From an uncultured Sphingomonas sp. (GTDB taxonomy: Bacteria > Pseudomonadota > Alphaproteobacteria > Sphingomonadales > Sphingomonadaceae), in contig CAJYKB010000006.1 in NCBI GenBank assembly GCA_913774925.1, positions 1-51,416 of the forward strand: DNA of 51,416 nucleotides, written 5' to 3'. Made by a program: the position numbers and the translations under genes. How positions within the stretch are numbered: position 1 is the first letter of the stretch; each line of letters begins with the position of its first letter. The notes below the pieces were generated by a model. It was given only the letters and a program-made list of their open reading frames with translations, was not told the origin of the DNA and searched no databases. Of the stretch, positions 1 to 8,710 are shown piece by piece.

Positions 1-30
1 GCCGCCGCGCAGAGCCTGGTGCTCGGCTAA
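1..30 (+). CDS. fliR: C-terminal end of a flagellar export gene, probably fliR (partial)
   Basis: The first ten codons of the window are open and end AAQSLVLG-stop. The stop codon TAA shares one base with the ATG of flhB, so the two are translationally coupled. Only nine residues are visible. The name comes from position alone: in flagellar export clusters fliR normally lies directly before flhB. The sequence itself is too short to identify. Confidence 0.45.
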   Translation, partial: AAAQSLVLG

Positions 31-1157
31 TGGCGGAGGACATGGGCGACAAGACAGAAGCCCCAACCCAGAAGCGCAAGACAGATGCGCGCGAAAAGGG
101 CGACATCCTCAAGAGCCGCGAGTTCGCGACCGCGCTCGTCGTGCTCGCCGGCACCGCCTGGATGATCTTCTTCGGCCCCGCCCTCGTCGCCGCCTGTCGC
201 GAGGTGATGGCGGCCAGCTTCACCTTCGGGCGCGCCGATGTCGAGGACTTCCAGCCGTGGCGCCCGCTGATCCAGGCGGGATGGAAGCTGGCGCCGCCGG
301 TGGGCACGCTGTTCGCGATCACCATCGCCGCCGCGGTCGCCAGCCAGGCGGGCCTCGGCAGCCTCACCTTCAACGCGTCGCTGATGGCGCCCAAGGCGGC
401 GCGCATCAACCCGGCCTCGGGCCTGAAGCGCATCTTCGGCATGTCGGGCTGGATCGAACTGGCGAAGTCGCTGCTCAAGGTCACGCTGCTGGGCGCGATC
501 GGTGCGTGGATGATGTGGAAGACCGCGCATTTCAGCTTCGGGCTGGCGGCATCCAACCTGCCGGTCGCGCTCGCCTCGCTCGGCTCGACGCTGACCGGCG
601 TGATGCTGGCGATGGCGGCGGGGCTGATGGGTATCGCCCTGCTCGACGTGCCGACGCAGATCTTCCAGCTGCTCCGCAAGCTGCGCATGACCAAGCAGGA
701 GATCAAGGACGAGCACAAGGAGAGCGAAGGCAATCCGGAGATGAAGGGGCATCTGCGCGCGAAGCAGCGTGCGATGCTGTCGGGCGGCATGCGCAAGGCA
801 CTCGGCGAGGCGCATGTCGTGCTGACGAACCCGACGCACTTTGCGGTCGCGCTGCGCTACGATCGCGGCAGCGATCAGGTGCCGGTGGTGGTGGCGAAGG
901 GCCGCGGCGCAACGGCGCTCGCGATCCGCGAACTGGCCGCCGAACAGGGGCTGCCGGTGCTGGAATATCCCGCGCTGGCGCGTGCGGTCTATTACACCAG
1001 CCGCGAGGGGCAGGAGGTGCGCGACGACCTGTACATGGCGATCGCGACGGTACTGGCGTTCGTCTTCGGGCTCAACGCCGCGGCCGGGGGCACGCAGCCA
1101 CCGGTCGAGGTGCCGCCGACCGCCCGTTTCGACGAACACGGGGCAAAACAGGCGTAA
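30..1157 (+). CDS. flhB: Flagellar type III export switch protein FlhB
   Basis: FlhB is an inner-membrane component of the flagellar type III export apparatus that switches substrate class from rod/hook to filament proteins by cleaving itself. The 375-residue product has the family's polar N-terminus (DKTEAPTQKRKTDAREKG), about four hydrophobic segments between residues 30 and 210, and a soluble C-terminal domain carrying the NPTH autocleavage motif near residues 265-268, followed by FAVALRYD. Length is typical. The start overlaps the preceding stop by one base. fliD and fliS follow on the same strand with short gaps, so this is the end of a flagellar operon. The substrate specificity step is family knowledge; the motif is visible directly. 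Confidence 0.97.
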   Translation: MAEDMGDKTEAPTQKRKTDAREKGDILKSREFATALVVLAGTAWMIFFGPALVAACREVMAASFTFGRADVEDFQPWRPLIQAGWKLAPPVGTLFAITIAAAVASQAGLGSLTFNASLMAPKAARINPASGLKRIFGMSGWIELAKSLLKVTLLGAIGAWMMWKTAHFSFGLAASNLPVALASLGSTLTGVMLAMAAGLMGIALLDVPTQIFQLLRKLRMTKQEIKDEHKESEGNPEMKGHLRAKQRAMLSGGMRKALGEAHVVLTNPTHFAVALRYDRGSDQVPVVVAKGRGATALAIRELAAEQGLPVLEYPALARAVYYTSREGQEVRDDLYMAIATVLAFVFGLNAAAGGTQPPVEVPPTARFDEHGAKQA

Positions 1158-1191
1158 AGATCGCGCCCGCGCGGTCGTTTGAAAGAGCATC

Positions 1192-2739
1192 ATGGCGACA
1201 GTCAGCAGCACCTCCAGCTCGACCACGAGCACCGCGACGCCGACCCCGTCGACGACCAAGACCGCCGCGCAGGTGGCAAGCGAGGCGGCGAAGTCGCTGA
1301 TGGACTCGCTCGACGCCGGCTCGGGCGTCGACAGTGCCTCGGTCGTGTCGAAGCTGGTCGATGCGCAGTTCGCGACCCGCAAGGCGCAGCTGACCGCACG
1401 ATACGACACGCTGACCGCGCAGATCTCGGGTGCCTCCAAGCTGAAGGGCACGATCGACGATTTCACCAAGGCGCTGGAGAATCTGGTCAAGGGCGGAACG
1501 CTGGGCACGCAGCCGGTCAGCTCCAACGCAACCGCGGTCACCGCTTCGCCGATCCAGGGGCAGACGGTCGGCGCGCTGAATACCACGATCAAGGTCAACT
1601 CGCTCGCCACCGCGCAGACGACGACCAGCGCCAAGGTCGCGACGCCCGCCACCACCACCTTCGGCACGGGCACGCTGACGCTGAAGCTGGGCACCGCGAC
1701 CTACAGCGGCACCGAGATGTCGACCTTCACCACCGGCCAGAACGCCGATGGCAGCGACAAGGCGTTCTCGATCACGATCGACTCGTCGAACAACACGCTG
1801 GCGGGGATCGCCGCAGCGATCAACGCGCAGAAGGCCGGCGTCACCGCCACCGTCGTCACCGATGCGGATGGCGGTGCCTATCTGGCGATGCGCGGGCAAT
1901 TGGGCGAGGAGCAGGCATTCTCGCTGAGCGCCAGCAACCGCAACAGCCCGCTGGGCGCGTTCGATGTGCGCCCGCGCGTTGGCGGCGAGCGCAACCCGCT
2001 TCCCTCCACCGTGGCGAGCGGGGCGGCCAACGCCTCTCTGACGATCGACGGCGCTACCGTAGAGCGCGCCACCAACGAGGTGTCGGACCTGGTCCCCGGC
2101 GTGAAGCTGTCGCTGACCGCGCCGGGCACGACCACGATCTCGTCCTCGCGACCCACGACCGCGCTGACCAGCGCGGTGAAGGACTTCGTCGAGACCTATA
2201 ATCAGGTGCTCGCGGTCGTGAAGGAAGAGACCGATCCGATCAACGGCGAGCTGCGCGCCGATCCGGCCGCCAAGACGCTGCTGCGCTCGCTCCAGTCGCT
2301 GACCAGCAAGGTGCTGCTGCCCAATGCCGCCGCGGGCACCGCCGCGTCGCTGTCCGCGATCGGCGTGCGCACCGTCGCCAAGACCGGCATGCTGGAGGTG
2401 GACGAGACCGCGCTGACCGCGGCGCTGAAGAACGCGCCCGACGCGGTCGAGCAGATGTTCGCCTACAGCCCGGTCGGCAACACCGGGCTGTATCAGGCGA
2501 TGGCCTCGATCAAGAACGCCAGTTCCAGCACCGTCTACGGCCTGGGCGCGTCGACCACGCGCTACCGCCAGGCGCAGAGCGACCTGACCAGGAAGCAGGA
2601 CACGATCAAGGACCAGGCAGACCGCGCGACGACGCGGCTGACGCAGCAGTTCGCAAGCATGAACGCGCGCGTGTCCGCCTACAAGGCGACGCAGTCGTTC
2701 ATGCAGCAGAAGATCGACATGTGGACGAAGCAGAGCTGA
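1192..2739 (+). CDS. fliD: Flagellar hook-associated protein 2, filament cap FliD
   Basis: FliD forms the pentameric cap at the tip of the growing filament and helps flagellin fold. The 515-residue product starts with a Ser/Thr-rich tail of about 35 residues, then a conserved N-terminal segment (SVVSKLVDAQFATRKAQL, about residues 50-67) and coiled-coil heptads. A variable middle follows, and a C-terminal FliD_C region ends in a long helix (residues about 450-515, RYRQAQSDLTRKQDTIKDQ). It lies 34 bases after flhB and 16 before fliS. FliS is the usual flagellin chaperone, which supports the assignment. The Ser/Thr-rich leader is longer than in many homologues and could be surface-variable. Confidence 0.93.
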   Translation: MATVSSTSSSTTSTATPTPSTTKTAAQVASEAAKSLMDSLDAGSGVDSASVVSKLVDAQFATRKAQLTARYDTLTAQISGASKLKGTIDDFTKALENLVKGGTLGTQPVSSNATAVTASPIQGQTVGALNTTIKVNSLATAQTTTSAKVATPATTTFGTGTLTLKLGTATYSGTEMSTFTTGQNADGSDKAFSITIDSSNNTLAGIAAAINAQKAGVTATVVTDADGGAYLAMRGQLGEEQAFSLSASNRNSPLGAFDVRPRVGGERNPLPSTVASGAANASLTIDGATVERATNEVSDLVPGVKLSLTAPGTTTISSSRPTTALTSAVKDFVETYNQVLAVVKEETDPINGELRADPAAKTLLRSLQSLTSKVLLPNAAAGTAASLSAIGVRTVAKTGMLEVDETALTAALKNAPDAVEQMFAYSPVGNTGLYQAMASIKNASSSTVYGLGASTTRYRQAQSDLTRKQDTIKDQADRATTRLTQQFASMNARVSAYKATQSFMQQKIDMWTKQS

Positions 2740-2755
2740 GCTGAGGATAGATTAG

Positions 2756-3154
2756 ATGGCTTACGCTTCCGCCCTGTTGCGCGACCCGGCGCGCACCTAT
2801 CGCGAGATCGACCTCGCCGGCCGTACCGCAGCCGCCGACGGCCCCGCGCTGGTCCAGCTGCTGTACGAGGAGCTGACGCAGGCGCTGCGCGTCGCTGCCT
2901 GGGCGACCGATCACCGCCAGTTGGCGACCCGCAGCGAGCGCGTGACGCGCGCCACCGCGATCCTCTTCGCGCTGGAGGCGAACCTCGACTTCGACAAGGG
3001 GGGCGACGTGTCGCGCGTGCTGGCACGCTTCTATGCAGGTTGCCGCAAGCAGGTGATCGACGCGAGCCTGGGCACCGATGGCGCCCCCTTGCGCAACGTG
3101 GCGGCGGAGCTGGACGAGATCGCCGGCGCCTGGAAGCAGGCGCGCGCGGCGTAG
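2756..3154 (+). CDS. fliS: Flagellin export chaperone FliS
   Basis: FliS binds the disordered C-terminus of flagellin in the cytoplasm and prevents early polymerisation. The 132-residue all-helical product has the family pattern: a DGPALVQLLYEELTQALRVA helix near residues 28-47, a middle helix with ATAILFALEANLDFDKGGDV, and a short C-terminal helix. Length matches the family (about 120-135). It directly follows fliD, the usual gene order. Convergent hairpin repeats start 18 bases after the stop and probably separate this operon from the minus-strand operon beyond. Confidence 0.88.
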   Translation: MAYASALLRDPARTYREIDLAGRTAAADGPALVQLLYEELTQALRVAAWATDHRQLATRSERVTRATAILFALEANLDFDKGGDVSRVLARFYAGCRKQVIDASLGTDGAPLRNVAAELDEIAGAWKQARAA

Positions 3155-3171
3155 GGACATCCATTAGCCAC

Positions 3172-3268
3172 CGTCATTCCCGCGAAGGCGGGAATCCAGA
3201 CACCCAGGTGGTGCGACTCTACCGCCAAGCCCGGCGTATTCGGATCCCCGCCTGCGCGGGGATGACCG
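3172..3268. repeat. Pair of inverted palindromic intergenic repeats
   Basis: Two copies of a palindromic unit stand in opposite orientation: CGTCATTCCCGCGAAGGCGG at 3172 and its inverted relative ending GCGCGGGGATGACCG near 3268. Each copy is itself a hairpin, and the two can pair with each other. The pair lies between the convergent fliS and CorA-like genes, where it could act as a bidirectional terminator. Related pairs recur in this window near 8594, 9164, 13087, 23256, 26675 and 31835. Confidence 0.8.
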
Positions 3269-3291
3269 ACGGGTGGTGAAGGCTACCTCTC

Positions 3292-4248
3292 CTACCCCCG
3301 GAACCAGTGTTTCCGCAGGAAATAGATCCCGATCCCCGCGGCGATCGCGGCGCAGGCGCCCATGATCGCGTCGAACGCCCACGGCTCCTCGGCATAGGGC
3401 AGCCACTTCACGTTCATCCCGTACAGCCCGGTGATGAAGGTCAGCGGCAGGAACACCATCGCCGCCACCGCGATCATCAGGCTGCGCTGGTCGAGCTGTT
3501 CGGCGCGCAGGTCGGTCAACGCCTCGTGCATCAGCGCGGCACGCTCGCGGATCGCCTCCACCTCCTCCGCCATGCGCGCGGCGCGGTCCGCCGCGGCGGC
3601 GAGGTGCGCGCGGTCGTCGTCCGCCAGCCAGTCGCCCGGCAACGCCGCCAGCCGCTCCAGCGCGACCCGCTGGGGGGCGAGGAAACGGCGGTAGTTGATC
3701 GCCTCCGACCGCACGCGCGTCACCCCGCGGCGCAACTCGAAGATGCGGTCGGCGCGCAGCCCCTGTTCGCAATCGTCGAGCCAGTCGCCCAGCTGCGCCA
3801 CGACCGGATCGAGATCCTCGGTAATCGCGGTCGCGAAGCTGCTGATGAGGTCGCCGGGGTCGCGCACCTCGCCGTCGCGCACCTGCTCGGCCACCCTGTC
3901 GGTGGCGATCAGGTGCTTGCGCGTCACCGACACGACGCGCCCCTTCATCGCCCATAGCCGGATCGAGGCGAGGACGTCGGAGGGGTCCAGTTCCTCCTCG
4001 GTCCGGCCGCGCATGTTGAGGAAGGCGCCGTCCGCCATCTTCTCGCAGCGCGGGCGCGTTTCCGCCGCGGTCAGCGCGTCGACGGTATAGGGGGCGAGCT
4101 TCGCCTCGTCGCGCAGCCACGCCTGCGCCTGTTCGGCGTTGGTGTTCAGATGCACCCAGACGAACGGTGCGCCGCACTGGAGCGCGCCCTTGACCGCAAC
4201 CTGCTGCGCGGCGCCGTCCGCATCGATCCGCCAAGCGAAACCACTCAT
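3292..4248 (-). CDS. CorA/ZntB-type divalent metal ion transporter
   Basis: Members of this family form pentameric channels or transporters for Mg2+, Co2+ or Zn2+ in the inner membrane. The 318-residue product has a large soluble N-terminal domain, a long charged helix region (about residues 130-245), then two transmembrane helices. The first helix ends in YGMNV with the GMN signature at residues 277-279; a short second helix ends in a basic tail (RKHWFRG). The gene starts at an ATGA overlap with the upstream siroheme gene, so the start is well supported. Sequence style (start MSGFAWRID) resembles sphingomonad proteins annotated as ZntB, but Mg2+ versus Zn2+ cannot be decided here. Last gene of the argH-to-corA run. 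Confidence 0.88.
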   Translation of the reverse strand: MSGFAWRIDADGAAQQVAVKGALQCGAPFVWVHLNTNAEQAQAWLRDEAKLAPYTVDALTAAETRPRCEKMADGAFLNMRGRTEEELDPSDVLASIRLWAMKGRVVSVTRKHLIATDRVAEQVRDGEVRDPGDLISSFATAITEDLDPVVAQLGDWLDDCEQGLRADRIFELRRGVTRVRSEAINYRRFLAPQRVALERLAALPGDWLADDDRAHLAAAADRAARMAEEVEAIRERAALMHEALTDLRAEQLDQRSLMIAVAAMVFLPLTFITGLYGMNVKWLPYAEEPWAFDAIMGACAAIAAGIGIYFLRKHWFRG

Positions 4249-5000
4249 GCCATCTCCACATCGACGGTCAGGCCGGGGTGATCGTCGGACGGCGTCGCCT
4301 CGGTACGCTGGCGTAACGCATCGGCGCGGGCGCGGTTCAGGATGGCTGGTGGGACATCGGCACGATGCGTCACCCGGTCCGCCGCCCCCAGCAGCCGCAC
4401 CTGCCGGAGCGTCAGGTCGTCGGGATCGGTCGAGGTAAGCCGGAGGCGTTCGACGCCGGTGGCCGCGCCGCTGGCCGCGATCGCCGCGACCACGTCGGCG
4501 CCGCCATGATCCTCCATCGGATCCAGCGTCCCCCCCGCGGCGAGCGCCGCGCCGATCGCGCGCCGCCTGGCGCCGCCGTCCGGATAATGCGTGCGCAACG
4601 CCCCCCGCGCGGCGTAGAGCGCGTCGGCGAGGCGGCCGAGCGAGGCAGGCAGCAATGCCTCCAGCCGCTGGCGTAGCGCCGCCGCCAGCCCGGCGGAGAC
4701 GCCGCCGGTGCCGATCGCGACGATGACCGGGGCACGGTCGACGATCGCGGGGAGCGTGAAGTCGCACAGGTCGGGGCGGTCGACCGCGTTGACGAGGATG
4801 CCGCGCGCCTTCAGCCGGGCCACCGCCGCCTCGTCATCGGCGACGATGGCGAGGCGGGCGGTCGCGTCGTCCTCGCCGACGACGATCGCGCCGGCACGCT
4901 CCAGGAGGCGCCGCTTCGGGGCGGCGGCCTCCTCCTCCCCCACCAGGATCACCGGGCGGCCGTGCAGGCGCACGAACAGGGGGAGGCTGTGGAGCGTCAT
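4245..5000 (-). CDS. Precorrin-2 dehydrogenase/siroheme synthase-like protein with a truncated methyltransferase tail
   Basis: The N-terminal part matches the CysG N-domain/Met8p fold, which oxidises precorrin-2 to sirohydrochlorin with NAD and inserts iron: start LHSLPLFVRLHGRPVILVG, then VNAVDRPDLCDFTLPAIVDR and TGGVSAGLAAALRQRLEALLP. The usual glycine-rich NAD motif after VG is replaced by EEEAAAPK. After residue about 205 comes STDPDDLTLRQVRLLGAADR, which resembles the first loop and helix of the SUMT methyltransferase domain (normally GxGPGDPDLLTLRA), but the protein ends at 251 residues with the rest of that domain absent. The stop overlaps the CorA-like start (ATGA). Siroheme serves sulfite and nitrite reductases, none of which is in this window. 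Whether the altered NAD motif is functional is open. Confidence 0.82.
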   Translation of the reverse strand: MTLHSLPLFVRLHGRPVILVGEEEAAAPKRRLLERAGAIVVGEDDATARLAIVADDEAAVARLKARGILVNAVDRPDLCDFTLPAIVDRAPVIVAIGTGGVSAGLAAALRQRLEALLPASLGRLADALYAARGALRTHYPDGGARRRAIGAALAAGGTLDPMEDHGGADVVAAIAASGAATGVERLRLTSTDPDDLTLRQVRLLGAADRVTHRADVPPAILNRARADALRQRTEATPSDDHPGLTVDVEMA

Positions 5001-5052
5001 GCCCCGGACACTGTCGATGTTGGCGATGTTCGCGCGCAGCGGGGGTAGAGCG

Positions 5053-6309
5053 TCACAGCCACTCCGGCACCCGCTCCGCCGCCAGGATCGTTTCGGCTGC
5101 GATACGATCAGCGACGACGGCGTAGCGGTCGCCGTCGACCAGCACCTCCGGCACCAGCGCGCGGCTGTTGTAGGTGGAGGCCATGGTCGCGCCGTAAGCC
5201 CCCGCGGTGTGGAAGACCGCGAGGTCGCCGCTCGCCACCCGATCCACCTCGCGCGCCATCGCGAAGGTGTCGCCGGTCTCGCATACGGGGCCGGCGATGT
5301 TGGCGGTAAAGTGCTCCCCGGTGGGCGTGACCGCCGCGAAGTCGTGCCAGGCGTCGTAGAGCGCGGGGCGCGCGAGGTCGTTCATCGCCGCGTCGACGAT
5401 GACATAGGGGTGGGTCACGCCGGGCTTCACCCAGATGACGGTCGTCAGCAGCACGCCCGCGCCGCCCGAGATCACGCGCCCCGGCTCGAACATCAGCCGC
5501 ACGTCCCAGCCCGCGGTCGCACGCGCGACCATCGCGCCGTAATCGGCGAGGTTCGGGGGCACGTCACCCGCCCTGTAGGCGATGCCGACGCCGCCGCCGA
5601 GGTCGACCCGCGCGATCGTGTGGCCCGCCGCGCGCAGCTCGTGGACCAGCTGCTTCACACGCGCATAGGCGGCCTCCAGCGGCGCCAGATCGAGCAGCTG
5701 GCTGCCGATGTGGATCGCGACACCCTGCATCGAGAGGCCCGGCAGCGCGGCGAGGCGCGCGTACATCGCCGGCGCCTGATCGATGGGCACGCCGAACTTG
5801 TTCTCCTTGCGCCCGGTCGAGATCTTGGCGTGGGTGCCGGCATCCACGTCCGGATTGACGCGCAACACCGCCTTGGCGGTCAGCCCGCGCTCGGCAGCGA
5901 GGCGCGCGAGGACGACGCCCTCCTCCTCCAGCTCCAGGTTGAACTGGCCGATCCCGGCCTCCAGCCCGCGCACCAGTTCGGCCTCGGTCTTGCCGACGCC
6001 GGAGAAGACGATCCCCTCCGCCGGCATGCCCGCGGCCAGCGCGCGCGCCATCTCGCCCCCGGAGACGACGTCGGCGCCATAGCCCTCCGCCGCCAGCAGC
6101 CGCAGCACGGCGATGTTCGGGTTCGCCTTGATCGCATAGGCGAGGTGGACGTCGGGCACCGGTGCCAGCCCGTCGCGGAACGCGCGCGCCTGCGCGCGGA
6201 AGGCGGCGGCGGAATAGACGTAGACGGGGGTGCCGACCTCGGCGGCGATACGCGACAGCGGCACGCCCTCGCACCACAGGGCGCCGTCGCGATAGTGGAA
6301 ATGGTCCAT
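5053..6309 (-). CDS. lysA: Diaminopimelate decarboxylase (lysine biosynthesis)
   Basis: LysA decarboxylates meso-diaminopimelate to L-lysine, the last step of the DAP pathway, using pyridoxal phosphate. The 418-residue product has the PLP lysine in HLAYAIKANPN (K61), the DVVSGGEM strand, a glycine-rich phosphate loop (VDLGGGVGIAYR), and the C-terminal active-site motif GPVCETGDTFA. Start ATG 6309 is chosen over an upstream in-frame start because MDHFHY matches the family's N-terminus and an AAGAGAG Shine-Dalgarno precedes it. lptM lies 16 bases upstream, a pairing seen across many proteobacteria. Length is typical. Confidence 0.97.
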   Translation of the reverse strand: MDHFHYRDGALWCEGVPLSRIAAEVGTPVYVYSAAAFRAQARAFRDGLAPVPDVHLAYAIKANPNIAVLRLLAAEGYGADVVSGGEMARALAAGMPAEGIVFSGVGKTEAELVRGLEAGIGQFNLELEEEGVVLARLAAERGLTAKAVLRVNPDVDAGTHAKISTGRKENKFGVPIDQAPAMYARLAALPGLSMQGVAIHIGSQLLDLAPLEAAYARVKQLVHELRAAGHTIARVDLGGGVGIAYRAGDVPPNLADYGAMVARATAGWDVRLMFEPGRVISGGAGVLLTTVIWVKPGVTHPYVIVDAAMNDLARPALYDAWHDFAAVTPTGEHFTANIAGPVCETGDTFAMAREVDRVASGDLAVFHTAGAYGATMASTYNSRALVPEVLVDGDRYAVVADRIAAETILAAERVPEWL

Positions 6310-6325
6310 CTTACTCTCTTGGCAG

Positions 6326-6562
6326 TCAGCTCGGCGGCAGGTCGAACGCATCGTCCTGTCGTTCGCTCGAGCGGGTCATGACATCGCCGCTGCGCTGGGG
6401 CCGGGCCTGTACCGAAGGGGTCAGGAGCTGGCTCACGCTCGGCGTCGCAGTGGCGCCATACGGCGCTGCGGGCAATTGCTCACCCGCGGCCGGTTTGAGC
6501 TGGCCGGTCGATCCGCACGCGGCGAGCGCGAACGCCGCCGCCAGAGGCAGGAGCGGCTTCAT
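6326..6562 (-). CDS. lptM: Small LptM/YifL-type lipoprotein
   Basis: A 78-residue predicted lipoprotein: basic start, hydrophobic stretch and lipobox ([17 protein letters not shown], lipidated Cys near residue 16), followed by a short low-complexity Pro/Ser tail. Small lipoproteins of this type lie directly before lysA or dapF in many proteobacteria. The E. coli member (YifL/LptM) associates with the LPS translocon LptDE and promotes its oxidative maturation. The start overlaps the argH stop (ATGA) and lysA begins 16 bases after its stop, so the three are cotranscribed. Assignment rests on lipobox, size and synteny, as these proteins share little sequence. Confidence 0.75.
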   Translation of the reverse strand: MKPLLPLAAAFALAACGSTGQLKPAAGEQLPAAPYGATATPSVSQLLTPSVQARPQRSGDVMTRSSERQDDAFDLPPS

Positions 6563-7944
6563 GCCCGCGCATCCCGCGCGGCGCGGATCGCGGCGCGGAC
6601 ATTGTCGGGCGCGGTGCCGCCAAAGCTCCTGCGGCTGGCGACCGAGGCATCGACCGACAGCACGCCGTAGACCGCGTCGGTGATCCGCGCATCGATCGCC
6701 TGGAGATCGGCGAGCGGCACCGCGTCGAGCGTGCATCCCAGCGCCTCGGCGCGCGCCACCGCGCGCCCGGTGATGTGATGCGCCTCGCGGAAGGGCACGT
6801 TCGCCTCGCGCACCAGCCAGTCGGCGAGGTCGGTGGCGGTGGCATAGCCGCTCTCCGCCAGCCCGCGCATGCGGTCGGTGCGGAAGGTCGCGCTTTCCAC
6901 CATGCCCGTCATCGCCGCGATCGAGATGGCGAGCAGGTCGTGACACTCGAAGACCGGCGGCTTGTCGTCCTGCATGTCCTTCGAATAGGCGAGCGGCAGC
7001 CCCTTCATCGTCACCATCAGGCTGACGAGGCAGCCGGTGATCCGCCCGGCATGGCCGCGGACCAGCTCGGCCGCGTCGGGGTTGCGCTTCTGCGGCATGA
7101 TGCTGCTGCCGGTGGACCATTGGTCGCTGAGCGAGACGAAGCCGAACGGCTGCGATGCCCACAGCACGAACTCCTCGGCGAGGCGGCTCAAGTGGAGCGA
7201 GCATTGCGCCGCCGCCATCAGGTAATCGAGCGCGAAGTCGCGGTCGCTGACCGAATCGAGGCTGTTGCGGGTCGGCCCGTCGAAGCCCAGCGCCGCCGCG
7301 GTCGCGGCACGATCGATCGGGAAGCCGGTGCCGGCCAGCGCCGCGGAGCCCAGCGGGCAGAGGTTGCCGCGCGCACGATTGTCGGTGAAGCGGCTGACGT
7401 CGCGCGACACCATCTCGTGATAGGCCATCAGGTGATGGCCCAGCGTCACCGGCTGCGCGGATTGCAGGTGGGTGAAGCCGGGCATGACGTTGTCGGCATG
7501 TTCCTCCGCACGCGCCAGCAGCACATCGTCGAGCGCGGCGAGCGCGGCGAGCACCTGATCGGTCGCCTCGCGCACCCACAGGCGAAAGTCGGTCGCGACC
7601 TGATCGTTACGGCTGCGCGCGGTGTGGAGACGGCCCGCGACCGGACCGATGGCGTCGGCGAGCCGCGCCTCGGTCAGCATGTGGATGTCCTCCATCGCGA
7701 GATCGACGGGCACGCCGTTTTCGGCATAGCCGGCGGCGACTTGCTCCAGCCCGGCACCGATGGTGGCGGCGTCGGCGGGGGCGACGATGCCTTGCGCGCC
7801 CAGCATCGCGACATGTGCGCGGCTGCCGGCGACATCCTCCTTCCACATCCGCTTGTCGAAGGGAATCGAGGCGTTTATCTCACGCATCACTGCGGCCGGG
7901 CCTTCGGCGAACCGACCGCCCCACATCTGGTTGGAACCGCTCAT
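6559..7944 (-). CDS. argH: Argininosuccinate lyase
   Basis: ArgH cleaves argininosuccinate to arginine and fumarate, the last step of arginine synthesis. The 461-residue product starts [16 protein letters not shown] and carries the fumarase/aspartase superfamily signature [18 protein letters not shown], along with [18 protein letters not shown] (here [14 protein letters not shown]) and [17 protein letters not shown]. The ATG at 7944 shares bases with the divergent ATG of the TlpA-like gene (CATG). An internal start at MWGGRF (7926) is a good alternative because many homologues begin there. It leads a minus-strand run argH-lptM-lysA-siroheme-CorA linked by overlaps or short gaps. Confidence 0.97.
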   Translation of the reverse strand: MSGSNQMWGGRFAEGPAAVMREINASIPFDKRMWKEDVAGSRAHVAMLGAQGIVAPADAATIGAGLEQVAAGYAENGVPVDLAMEDIHMLTEARLADAIGPVAGRLHTARSRNDQVATDFRLWVREATDQVLAALAALDDVLLARAEEHADNVMPGFTHLQSAQPVTLGHHLMAYHEMVSRDVSRFTDNRARGNLCPLGSAALAGTGFPIDRAATAAALGFDGPTRNSLDSVSDRDFALDYLMAAAQCSLHLSRLAEEFVLWASQPFGFVSLSDQWSTGSSIMPQKRNPDAAELVRGHAGRITGCLVSLMVTMKGLPLAYSKDMQDDKPPVFECHDLLAISIAAMTGMVESATFRTDRMRGLAESGYATATDLADWLVREANVPFREAHHITGRAVARAEALGCTLDAVPLADLQAIDARITDAVYGVLSVDASVASRRSFGGTAPDNVRAAIRAARDARA

Positions 7945-8527
7945 GACCTCACGCTCGGCGATCGTCTGTCTCCTGGCGACCGCGCTCGCGGCCACGGCGT
8001 GCGATAGGGCGTCGCCGGGCAACGGGCAAGCGGACGCGAACGTCGTCGCTGCGGCGTCGTCGGACGAGGTGACCGCAAGTGCGCCGAAGGCGGACAAGGT
8101 GGATCGCTCGCACAAGGGCGAGGCGGCGCCCGACGCGGCCTTCACCACGGCGGACGGCAAGCCGGCGACGCTCGCGGGCTACAAGGGCAAGCCGCTTCTG
8201 GTGAACCTGTGGGCGACGTGGTGCGCGCCGTGCGTCAAGGAAATGCCGACGCTGAACACCGCGGCGGAAGGACTGGGCGACCGGGTGCGCGTGATCGCGG
8301 TGAGCCAGGACATGGAGCCGGCGAAGGCGACCGCGTTCTTCGCGGAGCGCAAGCTCCCCGCGCTGGCGCTCCACCTCGATCCGAAGCTGGCGCTGAGCAC
8401 GGCCTATGCCGCGAATCTGCCGACGACGATCCTGTACGGTTCGGATGGCAAGGAGATCTGGCGGGTGACGGGCGATCTCGACTGGACGGGCGCGCAGGCG
8501 AAGGGGCTGCTGGCGGAGGCGGGTTGA
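7943..8527 (+). CDS. TlpA/ResA-type thiol-disulfide oxidoreductase lipoprotein
   Basis: A 194-residue periplasmic thioredoxin-fold protein. Residues 1-20 form a lipoprotein signal (ALAATAC, Cys20), then a flexible stretch to about residue 60, then the redoxin domain with the WATWCAPC active site (C94, C97) and the cis-proline strand NLPTTILYG. TlpA-like proteins reduce disulfides in the periplasm, often for cytochrome c or oxidase copper-site maturation. The signal peptide fits the ATG at 7943 exactly, so the start is credible even though it overlaps the divergent argH start. In many alphaproteobacteria a tlpA gene is divergent from argH, as here. The exact client is unknown. Confidence 0.9.
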   Translation: MTSRSAIVCLLATALAATACDRASPGNGQADANVVAAASSDEVTASAPKADKVDRSHKGEAAPDAAFTTADGKPATLAGYKGKPLLVNLWATWCAPCVKEMPTLNTAAEGLGDRVRVIAVSQDMEPAKATAFFAERKLPALALHLDPKLALSTAYAANLPTTILYGSDGKEIWRVTGDLDWTGAQAKGLLAEAG

Positions 8528-8556
8528 GGGTCTTACCGATCCCGGACCTTCCCTAG

Positions 8557-8689
8557 GCCTCTGCGACAGTCATCGGACGAGCCTCACTCGTCCCGTCACC
8601 CCGGACTGGTTCCGGGGTCCACCAGCCCGCGAAATCAGGAGCTTGTGAGTACGCGGCACGGTGGATGCCGGAACAAGTCCGGCATGACG
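8557..8689. repeat. Intergenic repeat cluster with a solo element end
   Basis: Between the TlpA-like gene and a minus-strand lipoprotein lies a pair of inverted GC-rich repeats: CGTCACCCCGGACTGGTTCC starting at 8594, and its counterpart ending GTCCGGCATGACG at 8689. Just before it, at 8557-8575, CCTCTGCGACAGTCATCGG resembles the terminal repeat of the small element at 31854 (CCTCTGCGAAAGTCGTGG). No matching opposite end is visible, so it may be a remnant. No gene was found here. Confidence 0.65.
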
Positions 8690-8710
8690 AAAGGGCACCG
8701 GGACATCGAG

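Noticed and set aside
27..1694. Minus-strand 555-codon open frame opposite flhB and fliD
   Set aside because: It is the antisense of two well-supported flagellar genes; its translation is Arg/His-rich low-complexity sequence typical of shadow frames in GC-rich DNA.
4708..6381. Plus-strand 557-codon open frame opposite lysA and the siroheme gene
   Set aside because: Antisense of genes with clear catalytic motifs; no domain or ribosome site recognised.
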